This document shows, one piece after another, positions 34,362 to 46,026 of a DNA stretch of 64,000 bases. Both the position numbers and the translations under genes were made by a program. The stretch comes from Dioszegia crocea (taxonomy: Eukaryota > Basidiomycota > Tremellomycetes > Tremellales > Bulleribasidiaceae). The first letter of the stretch is position 1; each line of letters starts with the position of its first letter. A model generated the notes under the pieces. The model saw only the letters and a list, made by a program, of their open reading frames with translations, had not been told where the DNA came from and did not search any database. Where the stretch lies: NCBI GenBank assembly GCA_001600615.1, contig BCKK01000004.1:1165316-1229315 (forward strand). The letters are read 5' to 3'.

Positions 34362-35856
34362 NTTTGCTTCCGCTGACATTTCCAGAAATCCACCTCCGCC
34401 ACAACCCACAATTGACATTGCCACACTCCTCGCTTCCGTCCGACCTGGTCCACCGTCGCAGACCTTACAGTCACAATCATCAGCCGCTCAGACTGGTATA
34501 CCAGGATATGCACAGCAGCAACCGTACCCACCTGCACCTGGGCCCTCTCCTGCACTCAATGGTAACGGCGGGCCGTCATTCGCACTTGACCCTCGACAAT
34601 TAGCTGCACTTGCGCAGTTCGCGCCGGCCCTACCTCATACCCAGACTCCACCACACAACACATACCCCTTGCCCGGCAATGGTAACGGCGGATATCCTCC
34701 GGGCGGCCAAGGTCCATCGTACCCGCCCCATGATCGACCTGGGTACGCTCCCGACCCTCGTGGTCCTCCGGGACGAGGAAACGACAGTCAACAAACATAC
34801 AACCGCGGTTCTGGCGGGGGTAACAGCTACAACGACTCTGGGCCAATAAGTCCAGAGGGAAGGTTTAATGGCGGACGGAACGGGTTCCGGGGCGACGATC
34901 GAGGGCCACCACCGAATCAAGGATGGGATAGACGGGATGAGGGTAGACCCTTCGATCGGTCTGGTCCGTCGGGCGGTGGCGATCAAGGGAGGGGAGGGGA
35001 TAGGCGTGATGGTGGCAGGACATTTGACCGGTCTGGTCCTCCCGGTGGCAGAGAGCAAGGATGGGGAGAGCGTCGCTCGTCAAGAGACAATAATCACGGA
35101 GGTCGGAGTGAACGGCCGCGCTCCAGATCTCGTAGTCCGGGCAGAAATGGTCCGCCCCGAGATCGGTCTGCAACCGGACGAGGAGACGGCGGGTATGGCG
35201 GAGGTGACCGAGGAGGCAGACGAGGCGGCGGGGGAGGGGGTGGAGGCCATAAACGAGGGAGAGAATCTCACGATTACGATAATGGCAGGAATGGGGATGT
35301 TGGAGGCGGAGATAAACCAGGGGTGAAGCCGAATTACGGAGGGTTCAAGAATCAAAGTGGACGATTCGATCCTCCTCCCTCCGCCTCTTCTGCCGCTCCG
35401 ACTCATCCACCCCCAAATCAACAATCTCAGTCCTCGGGTCGAGCACCACTTCCGCCTGGGAGAGATGGAGGCGGGTCACGAGCGCCCTTGCCTCCCGGGA
35501 GAAATATGGGGGATGAACCGGCCCCGACCACTTTCGCCCCGGATCAAGCCCAACGCCAACAAGTTCAGTCGAACTTTGGCTCTGCGGCGCCGGTCCACGG
35601 TCCCCGACTCGAAACATTCGATTTAACCACTTTCAATCCTATGATGCCTGAATGTTGGGCAGCGTTGGCGTTGGCGTGGAAAGGTACGACGGGGACAGAG
35701 GCGGGTCAGATGGAGTTGATGGGGTTTTTGGCGGGTCAGGGACCGGTCATGCCCACGTCCGGTGTTGGGCCTGGAACGGGTGGATTTGGGAACGGGAACG
35801 GGGGTGGTGGAGGTGGAGGCGGACCCGGAGCTGGAGGGTATGGGGGATATAATTGA
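32823..35856 (+). CDS. CID-domain RNA-processing factor with RGG/Gly-rich tail (Nrd1/SCAF-related)
   Basis: Five exons (32823-32837, 32900-33265, 33332-33584, 34229-34328, 34386-35856) sum to 2205 nt and encode 734 residues. Residues of about 6-165 form a CID, the domain that reads the RNA polymerase II C-terminal tail. They include VQTLITHSQTL, VTTFYRVNSGLLPASSARIS, LYVFDAIARSAR and DKIRKILDIWRKGSTF. The rest is Pro/Gly/Gln-rich, with LPPEILKLLGI, many RGG/RDRS-type segments, and a conserved C-terminal block PMMPECWAALALAWKGTTG with AGQMELMGFL. I see no RRM, so it is not a standard Nrd1. Two odd points: intron 3 is 643 nt, and intron 4 contains a poly-C run with an undetermined base (N, 34362). 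The antisense frames here only mirror the repetitive coding. Confidence 0.82.
33585..34228 (+). other. Unusually long intron of the CID gene
   Basis: A 644-nt stretch between a GTGAAT donor and a CCAACAG acceptor, ten times the local intron length. Phase agreement on both sides supports an intron. If unspliced, the frame stops after 35 residues. The last 100 nt are C/A-rich like a fungal transcription start region, so an internal promoter is possible. Confidence 0.5.
34335..34362 (+). repeat. Poly-C homopolymer with undetermined base
   Basis: A run of about 27 consecutive C followed by N at 34362, inside intron 4 of the CID gene. Its length in the real genome is unreliable; it probably marks a sequencing or assembly limit. 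Confidence 0.9.
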
Positions 35857-36188
35857 TTTCCGTCAGAAGATGAGAATAAGTCTACGCAGTGAAGATGGAG
35901 GATGTGGTGGGAGGAGACTGTATATCACAAGGCACAGGAGAGTATAGATGATAGCATAGACCGCCCGACGGTACTCGTTCGCCATGTATTCACGCATTAA
36001 GTGACCCATTTGATGCTCTCGCAAGTCAATGCTGGTCAGCCTAGGATTGGATTGCTATGTAAATATCTCATTCTCACGTCGTAGTGTAGTCATGGGGATG
36101 CATTACTCCTTCGAACGAATCTGATCTGATTCGTACATGATACAGTATATTGGAAACATCTTCTCAGTCTGGGCGGACATCGAAAGGA
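35857..36188. other. Convergent 3' region
   Basis: These 332 bp lie between the stops of the CID gene (plus) and the F-box-like gene (minus). A TCTGATCTGATTCG direct repeat sits near 36120. Nothing else is recognisable. Confidence 0.35.
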
Positions 36189-37082
36189 TCATGCCAGTCT
36201 GAGCGATCTGGGCCAAACTGCTCCAGCGATGTTAATACGCGACACCACAACTTGATTGGGCCCACCCAGAGGTCTGGTTTGTGGATCGTTGAGCGAGTTA
36301 GCCAACATTATCGCAGCGCGTAGAACTTTTTGAGCACGCGTGGCGTGAGACTCAGTACTCTCCGTTGACCCCCTGCTCCGCGTTGATACCTCGTCTTCCC
36401 TCAGCACAACGTCTCGCTCCTCGTCCTGGAGAAGCTTGATGCACCGCAACTTGGGGAATAGCTTGCCTTCCTGATTATCCACAGTTGCCCAGTGACGGAG
36501 AGCTTTGAGCGTCAGCAACGTATCGTTTGCCGAGCCTGAGGTGATCAGGACGAGAGTGTGAATGTCATTCTTGTTGCTTTCGATAAAGGGTTGATATCGA
36601 TCGAGGCCCCATCCTTCGGGATCCGATTCGACACCTGCTTGTACTATCGCCGCGTCCGAATTGAAGAAGAACTCGGAACCTCCAAGGTGATCGACATGAA
36701 CTTTGCGCAATTCAAGATTCGTTGGGTCGAAATGATCGAGATTCCGCACAGTGTCGGAGAAGTACTGAAGATGTCAGCATCGGTCGGTAAACGCGCAGAT
36801 CGGGCAGCTTGTCATCGCAACCCTTGATCCCTCAGGCCTCGGTCCAACAGAAGATAATGGCATGCTCACCTTGGACACACCGGCCAGTCGTCCTCTCTCG
36901 CCCGTCAACAGCTGATGAGCATGCTCTTCGCCATTATTGGAGACAAGGATGATCTTTGAGGACAGTTTGGGCAGATTGAAGTCGACCTCGAGGATCTTGC
37001 GCAGTATCTCATTTGGTAGACCTGTCAAACTGTTCTCGGCCGGGAAATCTGCGGCGAGGGAAGCAGTGTGAGTGGAGGACAT
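36189..37082 (-). CDS. F-box-like protein
   Basis: Two exons. The first, from ATG 37082, ends at GVSK before GTGAGC; the second starts after CTTCAG with YFSDTVRNLDHF and runs to the stop at 36189. Residues of about 19-55 (LTGLPNEILRKILEVDFNLP) have the F-box pattern LP-x-EIL-x-x-IL, then KLSSKIILVSNNGEEHAHQLL. The rest alternates hydrophobic strands and helices (NDIHTLVLITSGSANDTLLT, LFPKLRCIKLLQDEERD), as in the leucine-rich or orphan C-termini of fungal F-box proteins. It presumably recruits a substrate to an SCF ubiquitin ligase; the substrate is unknown. At about 260 residues it is short. Similar proteins form large lineage-specific families in tremellomycetes, which fits its lack of clear relatives. 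Confidence 0.6.
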
Positions 37083-37717
37083 TCGGATGAGTCAGAATTA
37101 GGATTGATGATGGACGGACGAGTAGATCACCAACCTGTGCCTTTCCGCATTCACCGCTTCAGACCGTCCATCCTTTGTCAAGGCATCCGTTCTGTTCCGA
37201 TAACGGCTGTGACCCAGCACGGGTAGACTCGGCGTTCATCGGCGAACGCAGACAGGATCCAGCTGATAGTCAGACGGTGACTTTGCATGCGGCAGTAAGA
37301 TTTCTGCACCCGTGTGACCCTGCTAAGTCTTCCTTTGGAAGTGCCGCTGGATCTCTCCTCGGAGGGGACTGCACGACGAGACACGTTCGCGTATGCTGAG
37401 CGGCGCGGGAGAAGTCGGAATCGCGAAGTGAGGTAGTGAGTTATCGCCTACGATCAGCAGTCCGCGTAACCTTTTGCCTTTCCCTCTTCATTACTCGCTA
37501 CATTAGCCGGACTACGGCTGGTGAGCAAGTCACACATAAAGCCGCCTGTGGTGTATCAGAGCAAGCACAGGCCGAGCGGTATAGTATGGTCGAAGAAACG
37601 GGAAAGTAGGGAGTGGGAGAAGGCCTAAGTATACTCATTTACCGCGCCAGGGGTAGCGAGAATCGACGCAAAGGGGAGAATTCCGAAGATCGAACATGCT
37701 ACATGGTACAGAGATGG
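37083..37717 (-). other. F-box gene promoter / ARL1 3' flank
   Basis: About 635 bp between two minus-strand genes. Short frames on both strands lack any family signal; I see no RNA gene or repeat. Confidence 0.35.
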
Positions 37718-38478
37718 CTACTTCTGTATTGTGTTTACCAGCCTGTACAGTCAGCACAGCGTTGACCTCATTCCCAAAGCCTGGAGCCAAACTCACCAGT
37801 CAAGGCCCTCTTCCAGCCCTTCTCCCTTCAAAGCACAGCTTCCCCGGACACTCCATTCTCGTCCCTTCTCACCTCCTGCTAATCCCAGCTTATCGCTGAT
37901 CTCCCCCGGTTTCAGTGCGCCTGGCACGTCTTGCTTGTTTGCAAACACAAGCACGGGGACCGATTTCAATTCGTCTTCGGATAGCATGGTCAGGAGTTCG
38001 GAGCGGGATGTGGGGAGGCGAGCGTGATCGGAAGAATCTATGACGTAGATGATAGCCTGAACATCAGCTTGGAGCACAAACGAATGCTCGCGACAATCAC
38101 CTGTGTATTTGCGTAGTAACACCGCCAATACGGTCTTATACTTGACTGTCCTCCGAGATCCCAAACCTGAAAGTTGATGTTTTTGTAGGTGACCGTTTCG
38201 ACATTGAATCCGATAGCTAAGGCATGAGCATATGATCGTCAACTTGCGAGGCGACTGGACGCACTTGGTATCGTGGATACGACCTCTCCAATCTAAATCA
38301 GTCAGCTCATCTCCATTGAGAAACATGAAACGAGAGTCCTACGCACTTGTAATCTATACAGTATGGTCGTCTTTCCAGCAGAGTCCAATCCCACCATCAA
38401 TATCCGTACCTCTTTATCTTTGCCCCAGAAAGATAGTGAGGATAGGGAAGTATATATCCGTGAGAGTGATAGACCCAT
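37718..38478 (-). CDS. ARL1: ARF-like small GTPase Arl1
   Basis: At least six exons. It starts [19 protein letters not shown] with Gly2 for myristoylation. G1 is [14 protein letters not shown]; switch I is [17 protein letters not shown] (two exons); G3 is [18 protein letters not shown]4 is FANKQD (NKxD); G5 is a Ser-Cys-Ala-Leu-Lys stretch. The tail is [16 protein letters not shown], the last seven residues in a small terminal exon ending at 37718. [10 protein letters not shown] and [12 protein letters not shown] are specific to Arl1 rather than Arf1. Arl1 recruits GRIP-domain golgins and acts at the trans-Golgi, the same compartment as the TVP38 product at the left end. It is head-to-head with GRC3. 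Confidence 0.92.
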
Positions 38479-38838
38479 GTTTGGGCAAGATGGTTGGGAT
38501 GGAGACGATGATTCAGCGGCGGTGGTGTAACGGGACCTCGAGGTGTCAGGGTTTATGCCGCTGTTGATGAAGTTATTGTGCGATGTATGTGTCTTGTTCG
38601 TTTCTCCGTGACAGTAGCTGATCGTCAATGATGCTGAGTGGTGTGTCTTGCAGTGGGATGAATCATTGAGAGGCTGCTAAATGGCGGAGGCTGAGCGCGA
38701 CCATGTCTCGACGCGAGGATTAGAGGAAGCAAATAATTACTAATGCAACCTCCTTACGTCACTTTACGGCACTAGTCTTGTGAAATTTCAGCTACTCTAA
38801 CCATCTCTCATACACATCCCCATCTAATACACCTAATC
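38479..38838. promoter_or_regulatory. Bidirectional promoter ARL1 / GRC3
   Basis: A 360-bp divergent interval. No open frame with features, and no distinct motif that I can name. Confidence 0.45.
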
Positions 38839-41326
38839 ATGTCGGCCCTAGCAGCTCGGCGAGCTGCCCAGACTGCCACAGGAGGACAGGCTGCCCCCTT
38901 GTCGAGCAAATTTGCCAGTGCTGGGCCGTCAACTCGAAAGAGGACCCCGTCAGTGAGCTCAGCGAGCGAGACGTCCGAATCAGAAGATACCGAACATGAA
39001 GCGCCCGCCGGACCTTCGAAACGGGTCAGGCTATCAGCAAATGCTGTGAAGCCTCGCTACTACGCTGCTCAGCCCGAAGAGGGCGGTGAGGCCGCAGAGC
39101 CTCCTGCTCGCAAGCCCAAACGCAAACGAGCGTATTCACCTGGAGCTCCGGTCGACAGTGATGGAGGGGATGATTCCTCAACTGCCGGAGACGATGTCGT
39201 GGGATTCCAGGATGGGGACGATGCAAATCTGGAGTCAGCTGGAATCACGCCGTACGGTACTCCTGGGCCATCACGGACAAGAAGGTCAGTCTGGCTCTTG
39301 AACAGCGCCTTGTCTTGAAGCTTATACCCCAGTGGACCTGAAGCACTTGCGAGCTCCAACTTTACGCCTAGACGAGGCGTCAATGTGGAATCGATATCTG
39401 CGGCTGGTCTGACAAAGGCTGGCCTGAATTCCGTGTCGGGCACAGGCATAGTTATCAGCTTGGCTGCTTCAGAAGTGAGCCGAACGAGATGCCTGAACCG
39501 CTGGAGCTGGCTGATTTGTAGAACATATCACTTGCCGGCGTATTTCATCTCATACCTCTACAACATTCCCTAGACCTCTTCTCCTCTACCCTTGCCCCCT
39601 CGCAGAATGTGCAGGCCCGCCATGCCGTGTTTGCTCCGATATCCCATCCAATACCCAACATCTCTCATGCGAGTCACTCATCGTCCGCCCCCTCACCGCT
39701 ATTGTCTCGTCTACCACTACCAGCCTCATTCGACAGATCCTCTTCGCGCGCTGTGTTCCTAGTTCTGGAGAATCAGACTGGAATAGAAGGGATGCGCGGG
39801 GGAGCTATACCGGGCTTCAACACCGTTTGGGGGGATGATAAGGGATGGCTGGGTCTGAAAGGTGTTCACGCCGTGAGTGACCTGCATGACAACTTCATCA
39901 CGATAGCTGATATTCCAAGGTTCCAGGATCACTTCTAGCTACATGCTACCCGTACACGACGTCGGCGTCCTGGTCTACAGCACTGGCAAGTTTGAAACCA
40001 CGCACGTCCAATGGGCATGTAGCCACAAGTCATGCAGACGACGAGACGGAAGATTCGCCAATAGTACTGGTCAAGGGTCCTAAGCGGAGTGGGAAATCCA
40101 CATTGGCACGGGCAGCCTTAAACACCCTACTCGGCGAATTTGAGAGGGTGGCGTGGTTGGAGTGCGACCTGGGCCAAGGAGAATTCGGATGTGGCGGTGT
40201 GATCGGTCTTTGGATTTTGGATCGACCTGTCTTTGGTAAGTGTTCACTTCTGTATCGGGACGAAGCTAATATGACAGGCCCACCTTTCACCCATCCTCGA
40301 CAAGCCGATCGTGCACATTTCCTCGGTACCTACACCCCTCTAACGTGTCCGGACGAGTACCTCTCGGCGATCGAGCATCTTCTTCAGTACTATCGATACG
40401 ACATCCAATACCCATCCTCCTCCACATCATCACCCTCAACTCAACGCCGTAGAGACACGATCCCACTGGTCATCAACACCCAAGGTTGGGTTAAGGGACT
40501 AGGCGAAGAGCTGCTGAGAGCTCTCGAAGGCTCCGCTCAGGCTACCCACGTCTTTGCATTCGATCAGGTCTCGGACGAAACTTCTGATCGACCAGGATGG
40601 ACGAGCAGCCCCACTCTTCCTCCTATCCCACTTCCACCAACCTCTTCAGGCCGACCACCCCGGCTGTTCTCCATCGAGCCTACCCCCTCAACAGCTCTAC
40701 AAGCGAGATATACCGCTATCGACCACCGAATGCTATCTACCTTATCCTACCTTCATTCCATACTACCTTCATCCCAGTCCACTACCGAGACAAAGTGGAA
40801 TTTTGCAACTCCGCTCGTCGCGAGCACTCCATACGAAATTACCCTCGGAGAAGCTATCAAAGCCATCTACCTCCAGGGTGAAGGGGCAGACGGTGTCGAT
40901 CCATCGGATCTGCATTTGGCTCTCAACGGATCGATAGTCGCTCTTCTCGAGATTGAGAATCTCGACCCAGACACTGAGGTGTACACCCAGAATCGCCCCT
41001 TGCCGACCTTGGATGAGGTCAATTTCCTTGGTTTCGGTATTGTTCGCGCGCTATCACCCGCTTCGGCCGGCACACGAGGGACAAAAGTCCATCTTTTGAC
41101 CCCGCTGTCAACAGCGACGCTGTCGAAAGTGAATGCGATGGCGAAGAATGGGGCGATGGAGTTGCCGACGCCGGGAATGCTGGACTGGCGGGATCGCGGG
41201 GAAGAGGCAGGTGGAGGAGTGATGGGTGTGCCATGGGGTGAGGTGCCCTTCTTCGACACAGGCTCGGGTGGGGTCGGAGTGGAGAGGCGGAGATGGAGGC
41301 GAAATCTGATGCGGAAGGGTATGTAG
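38839..41326 (+). CDS. GRC3: Polynucleotide 5'-hydroxyl kinase Grc3 (NOL9 family)
   Basis: Several exons from ATG 38839. The N-terminus is basic and acidic by turns (RKTRKRTPSVSSASE-like, KRVRLSA, KPKRKRAYSPG), fitting nuclear and nucleolar import. The middle holds the beta-rich domain (ISLAASE, NISLAGVFHLI, FLVLENQTGIEGM). The kinase core has Walker A GPKRSGKSTLAR, then VAWLECDLGQGEFG with the Asp typical of Clp1/Grc3, FGPPFTHP, HFLGTYTPLTCPDEYLSAIE and PLVINTQGWVKGLGEELL. Grc3 phosphorylates the 5'-OH made by Las1 at ITS2 during 25S rRNA maturation. The open frame ends RKGM at 41326. A possible GTATGT..CGCAG intron there would replace the last residues with a short alternative tail, so the exact C-terminus is uncertain. 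Confidence 0.9.
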
Positions 41327-41536
41327 ACGGTCGCAGGATGGCATCTTAGAATGTATTTGCCTAACGGGTGCACAATGAAGGTGTTCGCAGGAGTCTGCTG
41401 GAAAGAAACGCAAGCTTGATACATAGTCTAATCGCCAGTGTCCCGTATCAAGATCCCAGATGCTATGCTAATCCAAATCCTATTCTACATGTTCCTGTCC
41501 TCTCCCCTAAAATCAACGCCTGTGTGCCGCCCCCGC

Positions 41537-44078
41537 CTAGCAAGTCTTCCACATCTTGACACTCTTGATGGCGAATCCCCTAACCTTGGGATCGCTCGGC
41601 CAAGCATTCCACCACCTGTTTTTGGCGTTCCAAAAGTCTGACATGGCGGAAAGCGAGTTATCAAGCCATGGCTTTCCGCCTTCACCATCAGGGAACCAGC
41701 CGTCAATCCCGCCTACGCCCAACGAGAGTGTCAGATAGAATGCTGAGTCTGTCAGCTGATGTAGTTCTCCCAGGAGGATGGTTGAGAAGACTTACGCTGA
41801 TCGAATGGCGCATTATTGTTGTTGGAGTTGATCCAGGGGTTGGTAAGACGGATGACATCTCCAGTGGTGGTGTTGGTGATTGTACTTGGGAATTTCCCTC
41901 GGTTCCAGAATGACTGGTCGAATTTGAGCGAGACCACTTGAGCAACGCGCGAATCGATATCTGCTCAGTTAGTGCATGATTCCAATGCAAATGAGGGTAC
42001 TCACATGTCCAGAGGTAATTCTCGTTCCACTCGAAGCCGAAAGTACGGAAACCCGAGTTGTAGGCTGACCGTCTCTGCTCGCGGTAACCCCAGGTCAGGT
42101 ATTGTCGGTCTAGGTCGGTAGTAGGACCTAGATATCAGTATTGATCCTCACGCAGGCAGGAACTACTTACCCCAGTGCAACGTTGACTGCGCATAGTCCA
42201 CACCTCGCTGAGTGTACGACGCGTTGTTGCCTCTTCCAGTAATGATATCAATCTCGCCAGATCGCGGTCCCTTGCCATACGTCTCATTCACCGGAAACAT
42301 GGAAATACTAGGCCAGAGCCAATCTCCAGTTGGGAACCGAGCGACGACCTCGACTTTGCCATATCGCACGTTGACCGACATCCGAGTGGTGAGTCGGGCA
42401 GACATGACGGGGTTGATGACGGTAAGTTGAGAAGTGTTGGAGATGGCAACGCATTGTGATACGTTGCCAGATGTGCAGGTACCGTCCTGGGTGAGATTGA
42501 GGGTGTAGCCGTTCTGAATCGCGGCCTCGCCCAGGACGTCAGAAGTGAGGGTGGGGACGAGGTAGAGGACCTTGTCGTCGACGAATGAATTGTTGTTGGA
42601 GGCTGTGGTGTACTCGAAGGAGCCGTGACCGTACCCGTCTACTCGGACTTCGCGTGTCCAGACTGAGCTGTCGATACCGTTTGAGAAGTCTTCGTTCAAG
42701 ACCGAGCAACTGGAAGTCAGTCAATAATCGGATCAGTCACTCACATATTGCCTAGACGAGGGACCGAGTTGTAACCATCCCAGCAGACTACTCAATCAGC
42801 GTTGAAAGCCACACAGTGAAGCAGAAATCACTTACTGACTCCCATAACCGCCAGACCGATCAAGATACTGATCAACGTGATCCATCGCGCCCATCTCTGC
42901 GCCGGGTCCTTCTTCTCCAACCACGGCTTGTAGATCTCCTCCTTCAGCCGGGTACTCTGGAATGGCCTCCTGTTGATCTGAACCCCTCCTGGGCCCTTAA
43001 TAGCCCGCTCCTGCTTCCCCTTCTTATTCATCACCTCCTTCTTCCGCTGATTACGCCGCTCGGCCATGGTGAGCTTTCCGCTCTGTGAACCGAGTGCCGA
43101 AGTAATGGCCGACGAGATGGAGACGCCAGATCGATGTGTGTTGGCAAGCGAGGCACGGCGACCTGGTATCTTTGGGCCAGGAGAGTCCGAAAAGGACTCA
43201 TGCGTTTGCGGATAGGGGTTGTATGCTGGGGTAGGATTGGGGAACGCAGGAGCGAGGGGTGCGGTAGGACTCATAGTTGACGCATCGGGGACAGCGGGAG
43301 AATTAGGGATGGAGTTGATGTGGATACGTGGTGGCGCTATCGAATCAGACCGCTGCCTAGTAAATGCAGGTGCTGTTGACTGCTGGACCATTTCGCCATT
43401 GAACGGATCATTCAACGGGGACATTGGGGAGTTGCCATCTGAACTGCCGCCAAGCAGAGGTCTGGTGGAGGTAGAGGTGGTGTAGGCAGGCCGAAGGGAG
43501 GGTATGGATATGCTGGAACGCATTGGGCTGCGAGCAGCAACGGGCGGTCGCGCTGGCGAGATTGGAGGGGATGGGGCAGCGCGACGCGGGGTTGTGGGCG
43601 ACCGGGCTGGGGATAGCGGAGCTGCAGGCGCAGGAGCAGAGAATGAGGGCAAGTGCTCATCGTCATCGCTGTCGAGGTCGACTTCGGGTGTGGGCCTTAG
43701 GGGAGGAGTAGCCTGGCCTGGTGGTCGGAAGGTTGCCGTTCGACTCGGCGTAATTTGAACCCCCCAATTTCGAGGCTGTATCGACGCCGGTGGTGATGTA
43801 GGCGTAGACGGTGCTGCAGCTCGAGTCTGTGTATTTTGCACGGAGGGGGAAGTTTGCGTCCTTGGTAAGGGGAAGCGAGTACCCTCTGCCGCAACTCTGT
43901 TGGGCGTTGTGGGCGCAGATGCTATACCCTCAGATCCACCCTCGTCTGAGAAACCACTCTCTGACGAGTGGGTGGACGTGCTTGACCGTCGGCGAGACTG
44001 AGAGGCCCGGATGGGGTTAGGATAGTTGGGGTCGTAGAGCGAGTCGTCGCTATCGCGTCTGGAAGCTGAGAACGACAT
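41537..44078 (-). CDS. Kre6/Skn1-type beta-1,6-glucan synthesis protein (GH16-like), catalytic Glu missing
   Basis: A type II membrane protein of about 830 residues. The first exon (from 44078) is a Ser/Pro-rich cytosolic head of about 390 residues ending in EIYKPWLEKKDPAQRWARW, then one helix (ITLISILIGLAVMGV). The lumenal GH16-like domain includes SSVWTREVRVDGYGHGSFEY, NPVMSARLTTRMSVNVRYGK, VEVVARFPTGDWLWPSISM and the signature SGEIDIITGRGN. Further on are FGFEWNENYLWTYID and a final RWWNAWPSDPKVRGFAIKSV. The family assignment is secure. Members carry E-x-D-x-x-E; here the sixth position is Thr (codon 42238-42240), not Glu. The protein is expected in the Golgi/ER and cell surface for beta-1,6-glucan assembly. 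Whether it is catalytically active is doubtful from this site. Confidence 0.88.
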
Positions 44079-44633
44079 GGCGAGCTGAGGAGGGGAATCT
44101 CAGAAAAAGCGAAGTAAAGTTAGTGCAGAGGCAATGATCAGTCCTCAAACAGTTGTACAATTGTACAAGTCCACATCGATCCATCCCTTCAGCAGATTCC
44201 ATTGAATCTAATCAGTTGTTGATCTTTGGATGGAAGCGGCAAGTGCGGTTTTGATCGAAGTGATATAGCCCTTCTGATGGCTGGAATCCCTCTTGCGGCC
44301 ATCTAATGATTTAAGGTTTGGGTGATCCGCGGAAGGCGTCGCCGGATTACGGCATTTCTCGGCATGCCTGCAATCTTTGATCAGCTTTGAAATTTTGCTT
44401 GCAGTCAAAGGCTTCTCATACGAGTATGAACGGGTACTTTCCATAATTACTGCAAAAGCTGGTAGCTGTGCGTATGTGATCCATATGTAGATTTGCGTGG
44501 CAAAGAGTTATATGCTGTTTGGTGGTAAAATCTTCAAGGGCCCGCTATGCGAGGTCAGGACTAGTAGCGTCGACCGGTCGGCAGTTTCATATCAATTGCA
44601 TTGTTCTTCAAGTACTACTTTGTTGACCTTCAT
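44079..44633 (-). promoter_or_regulatory. Promoter of the Kre6-like gene; 3' flank of the MDR gene
   Basis: These 555 bp contain a perfect 16-bp palindrome TTGTACAATTGTACAA at about 44153-44168, some 75-90 bp before the Kre6-like start. A 78-codon frame at 44208-44444 (minus) has no support beyond being open. Confidence 0.4.
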
Positions 44634-46026
44634 CTACTGCTCGACCTTGTACACAAGCTTCACGCCCGACACCTTCCCAGCCTATCATCATCAGCGTTGT
44701 GTCCAATTACATGTGGAGGGAAGAGACCACTTGGCAGCCAAAGAAAGACTCACAGCTTGCTCCTCCCAGCCGTTGGTGACCTCGTCAAGACCGCCCCGCA
44801 GCTTGATAGGCAAAGGCTTGATCTTATATTGCTCAATGAGTTCTGCTGACTTGCCGAAAAGCTCCACTCCGAAGTCGTGGTCCTCCTTGGGGGCAGGTAG
44901 GGTCCTGTTCTCGCTCAATGGGGTGATGTTCCAGTCCTGAGGGTCAGCCTCTGGCCTGAGGGAAGCAACAGAAAGAGGCATGACTCACATTGCCAAGGAG
45001 AGAGTACATCAGGGTGAAGGGCTTCTTGATGTCCGGTCGCTTCTTCTCCGCTTCGGGGCTAGCGGGAAGGACCAAGTTCAGCTGACCCTCACCCTCCCTG
45101 AACGCGTCCAGGCAAATGTCGAAACTGCCTCCCTCGGCAATACAGTCAAGACCGTGGGTAACACCGCCGCCCGTGATCTGCTTAATCTTCTCGGACGCCT
45201 CCTTGCCGTTGTGGTAGTCGACAACCTCGTCAGCGCCGTACTGCTTAACGAGGTCGAAAGAGTGAGGAGAGGCGGTAGTGATGACTTTGTAGCCCATGGC
45301 TTTGGCGAGCTGGAGGGCGAAGAGACCGACTGAGGTAGATCCGGCGTAGATGAGGAACTGCGCTGGATCAGCTTTGTCCTGCGATACGGTAAGACCTGAC
45401 TCACCCATTCATCCCCGACCTTGGCAGGAGGCAGCTTGCGATCTTGGCTGTGGGTGAGAGTCTAGGGGCGTTAGCTTTACTCCCAGACAGCGGACGGCAA
45501 GTGCTTGACGCACCTGAGCAGCAGTGACCCATGGGACACCGAAAGTAGCCGCCTGCTCCAGGCTCATACTCTCCGGGACCTTGAAGGTCAAGTCACTCTG
45601 GACCTTGAGGTACTCGGCATAGGACCCCTTGTCGGTGAACAGCCCGCCGTGCACACAACCAGCGACTCTGTCCCCGACCTTGATGTTGGAGTTGACCGTC
45701 TTGCTGCCGAGCTTAACGACAGTGCCGGAGTAGTCGCAGCCGATAATAGCCTTGGGAGGGGCCATGTAGTAGGAGTGCTTGTAGTCGGTGGGGTTCTAGT
45801 GGTGTCAACTCTGATCCACCAAAGGGGGGAATTGAAAACATACCTGAGCCGCAAATGCAACCTTGACGAGAATGTCGTTTTCTCCAAGCTCAGGTACAGG
45901 AACCTCCTGCACGAAAGCCAACATGTTCTTGCGGCCCTCGGAATCGCCAAAGGGAACGGAGTTGGGGGCAGATGCCTCGGCGTTTTGGGCGACAGCGCGC
46001 ATGGTCTGGGGAATGGAAGTCGACAT
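44634..46026 (-). CDS. MDR-superfamily zinc-independent oxidoreductase (enoyl reductase/quinone reductase type)
   Basis: About seven exons, from ATG 46026 to the stop at 44634-44636, encoding about 365 residues. The GroES-like half has the order ENDILVKVAFAAQNPTDYKH, IIGCDYSGTVVKLG, VGDRVAG and GSYAEYL. The Rossmann half shows AATFGVPWVTAAQ, LIYAGSTSVGLFALQLAKAM (a G-x-x-x-V-G-type loop) and GADEVVDYHN. HGLDCIAEGGSF and the final exon (AGKVSGVKLVYKVEQ) complete the fold. Zinc-ligand cysteines are absent, so it resembles the ToxD/trans-enoyl-reductase and zeta-crystallin-like NADPH enzymes. These act on alpha,beta-unsaturated carbonyls or quinones. In some fungi relatives partner polyketide synthases; no such gene is nearby, so a detoxification or housekeeping role is as likely. 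Confidence 0.85.

Noticed and set aside
34556..35617. Several long minus-strand and alternate-frame ORFs across the RGG region
   Set aside because: The Gly/Arg/Asp-rich repeats leave other frames open by composition; the plus frame is the one joined in phase to the CID exons.
44208..44444. 78-codon frame on the minus strand between the Kre6-like and MDR genes
   Set aside because: No family motif and no splice context. It lies in a promoter and 3' flank; open frames of this size are common here.
44634..46026. MDR enoyl reductase as part of a polyketide cluster
   Set aside because: No synthase, P450 or other biosynthetic gene nearby; neighbours are housekeeping genes.
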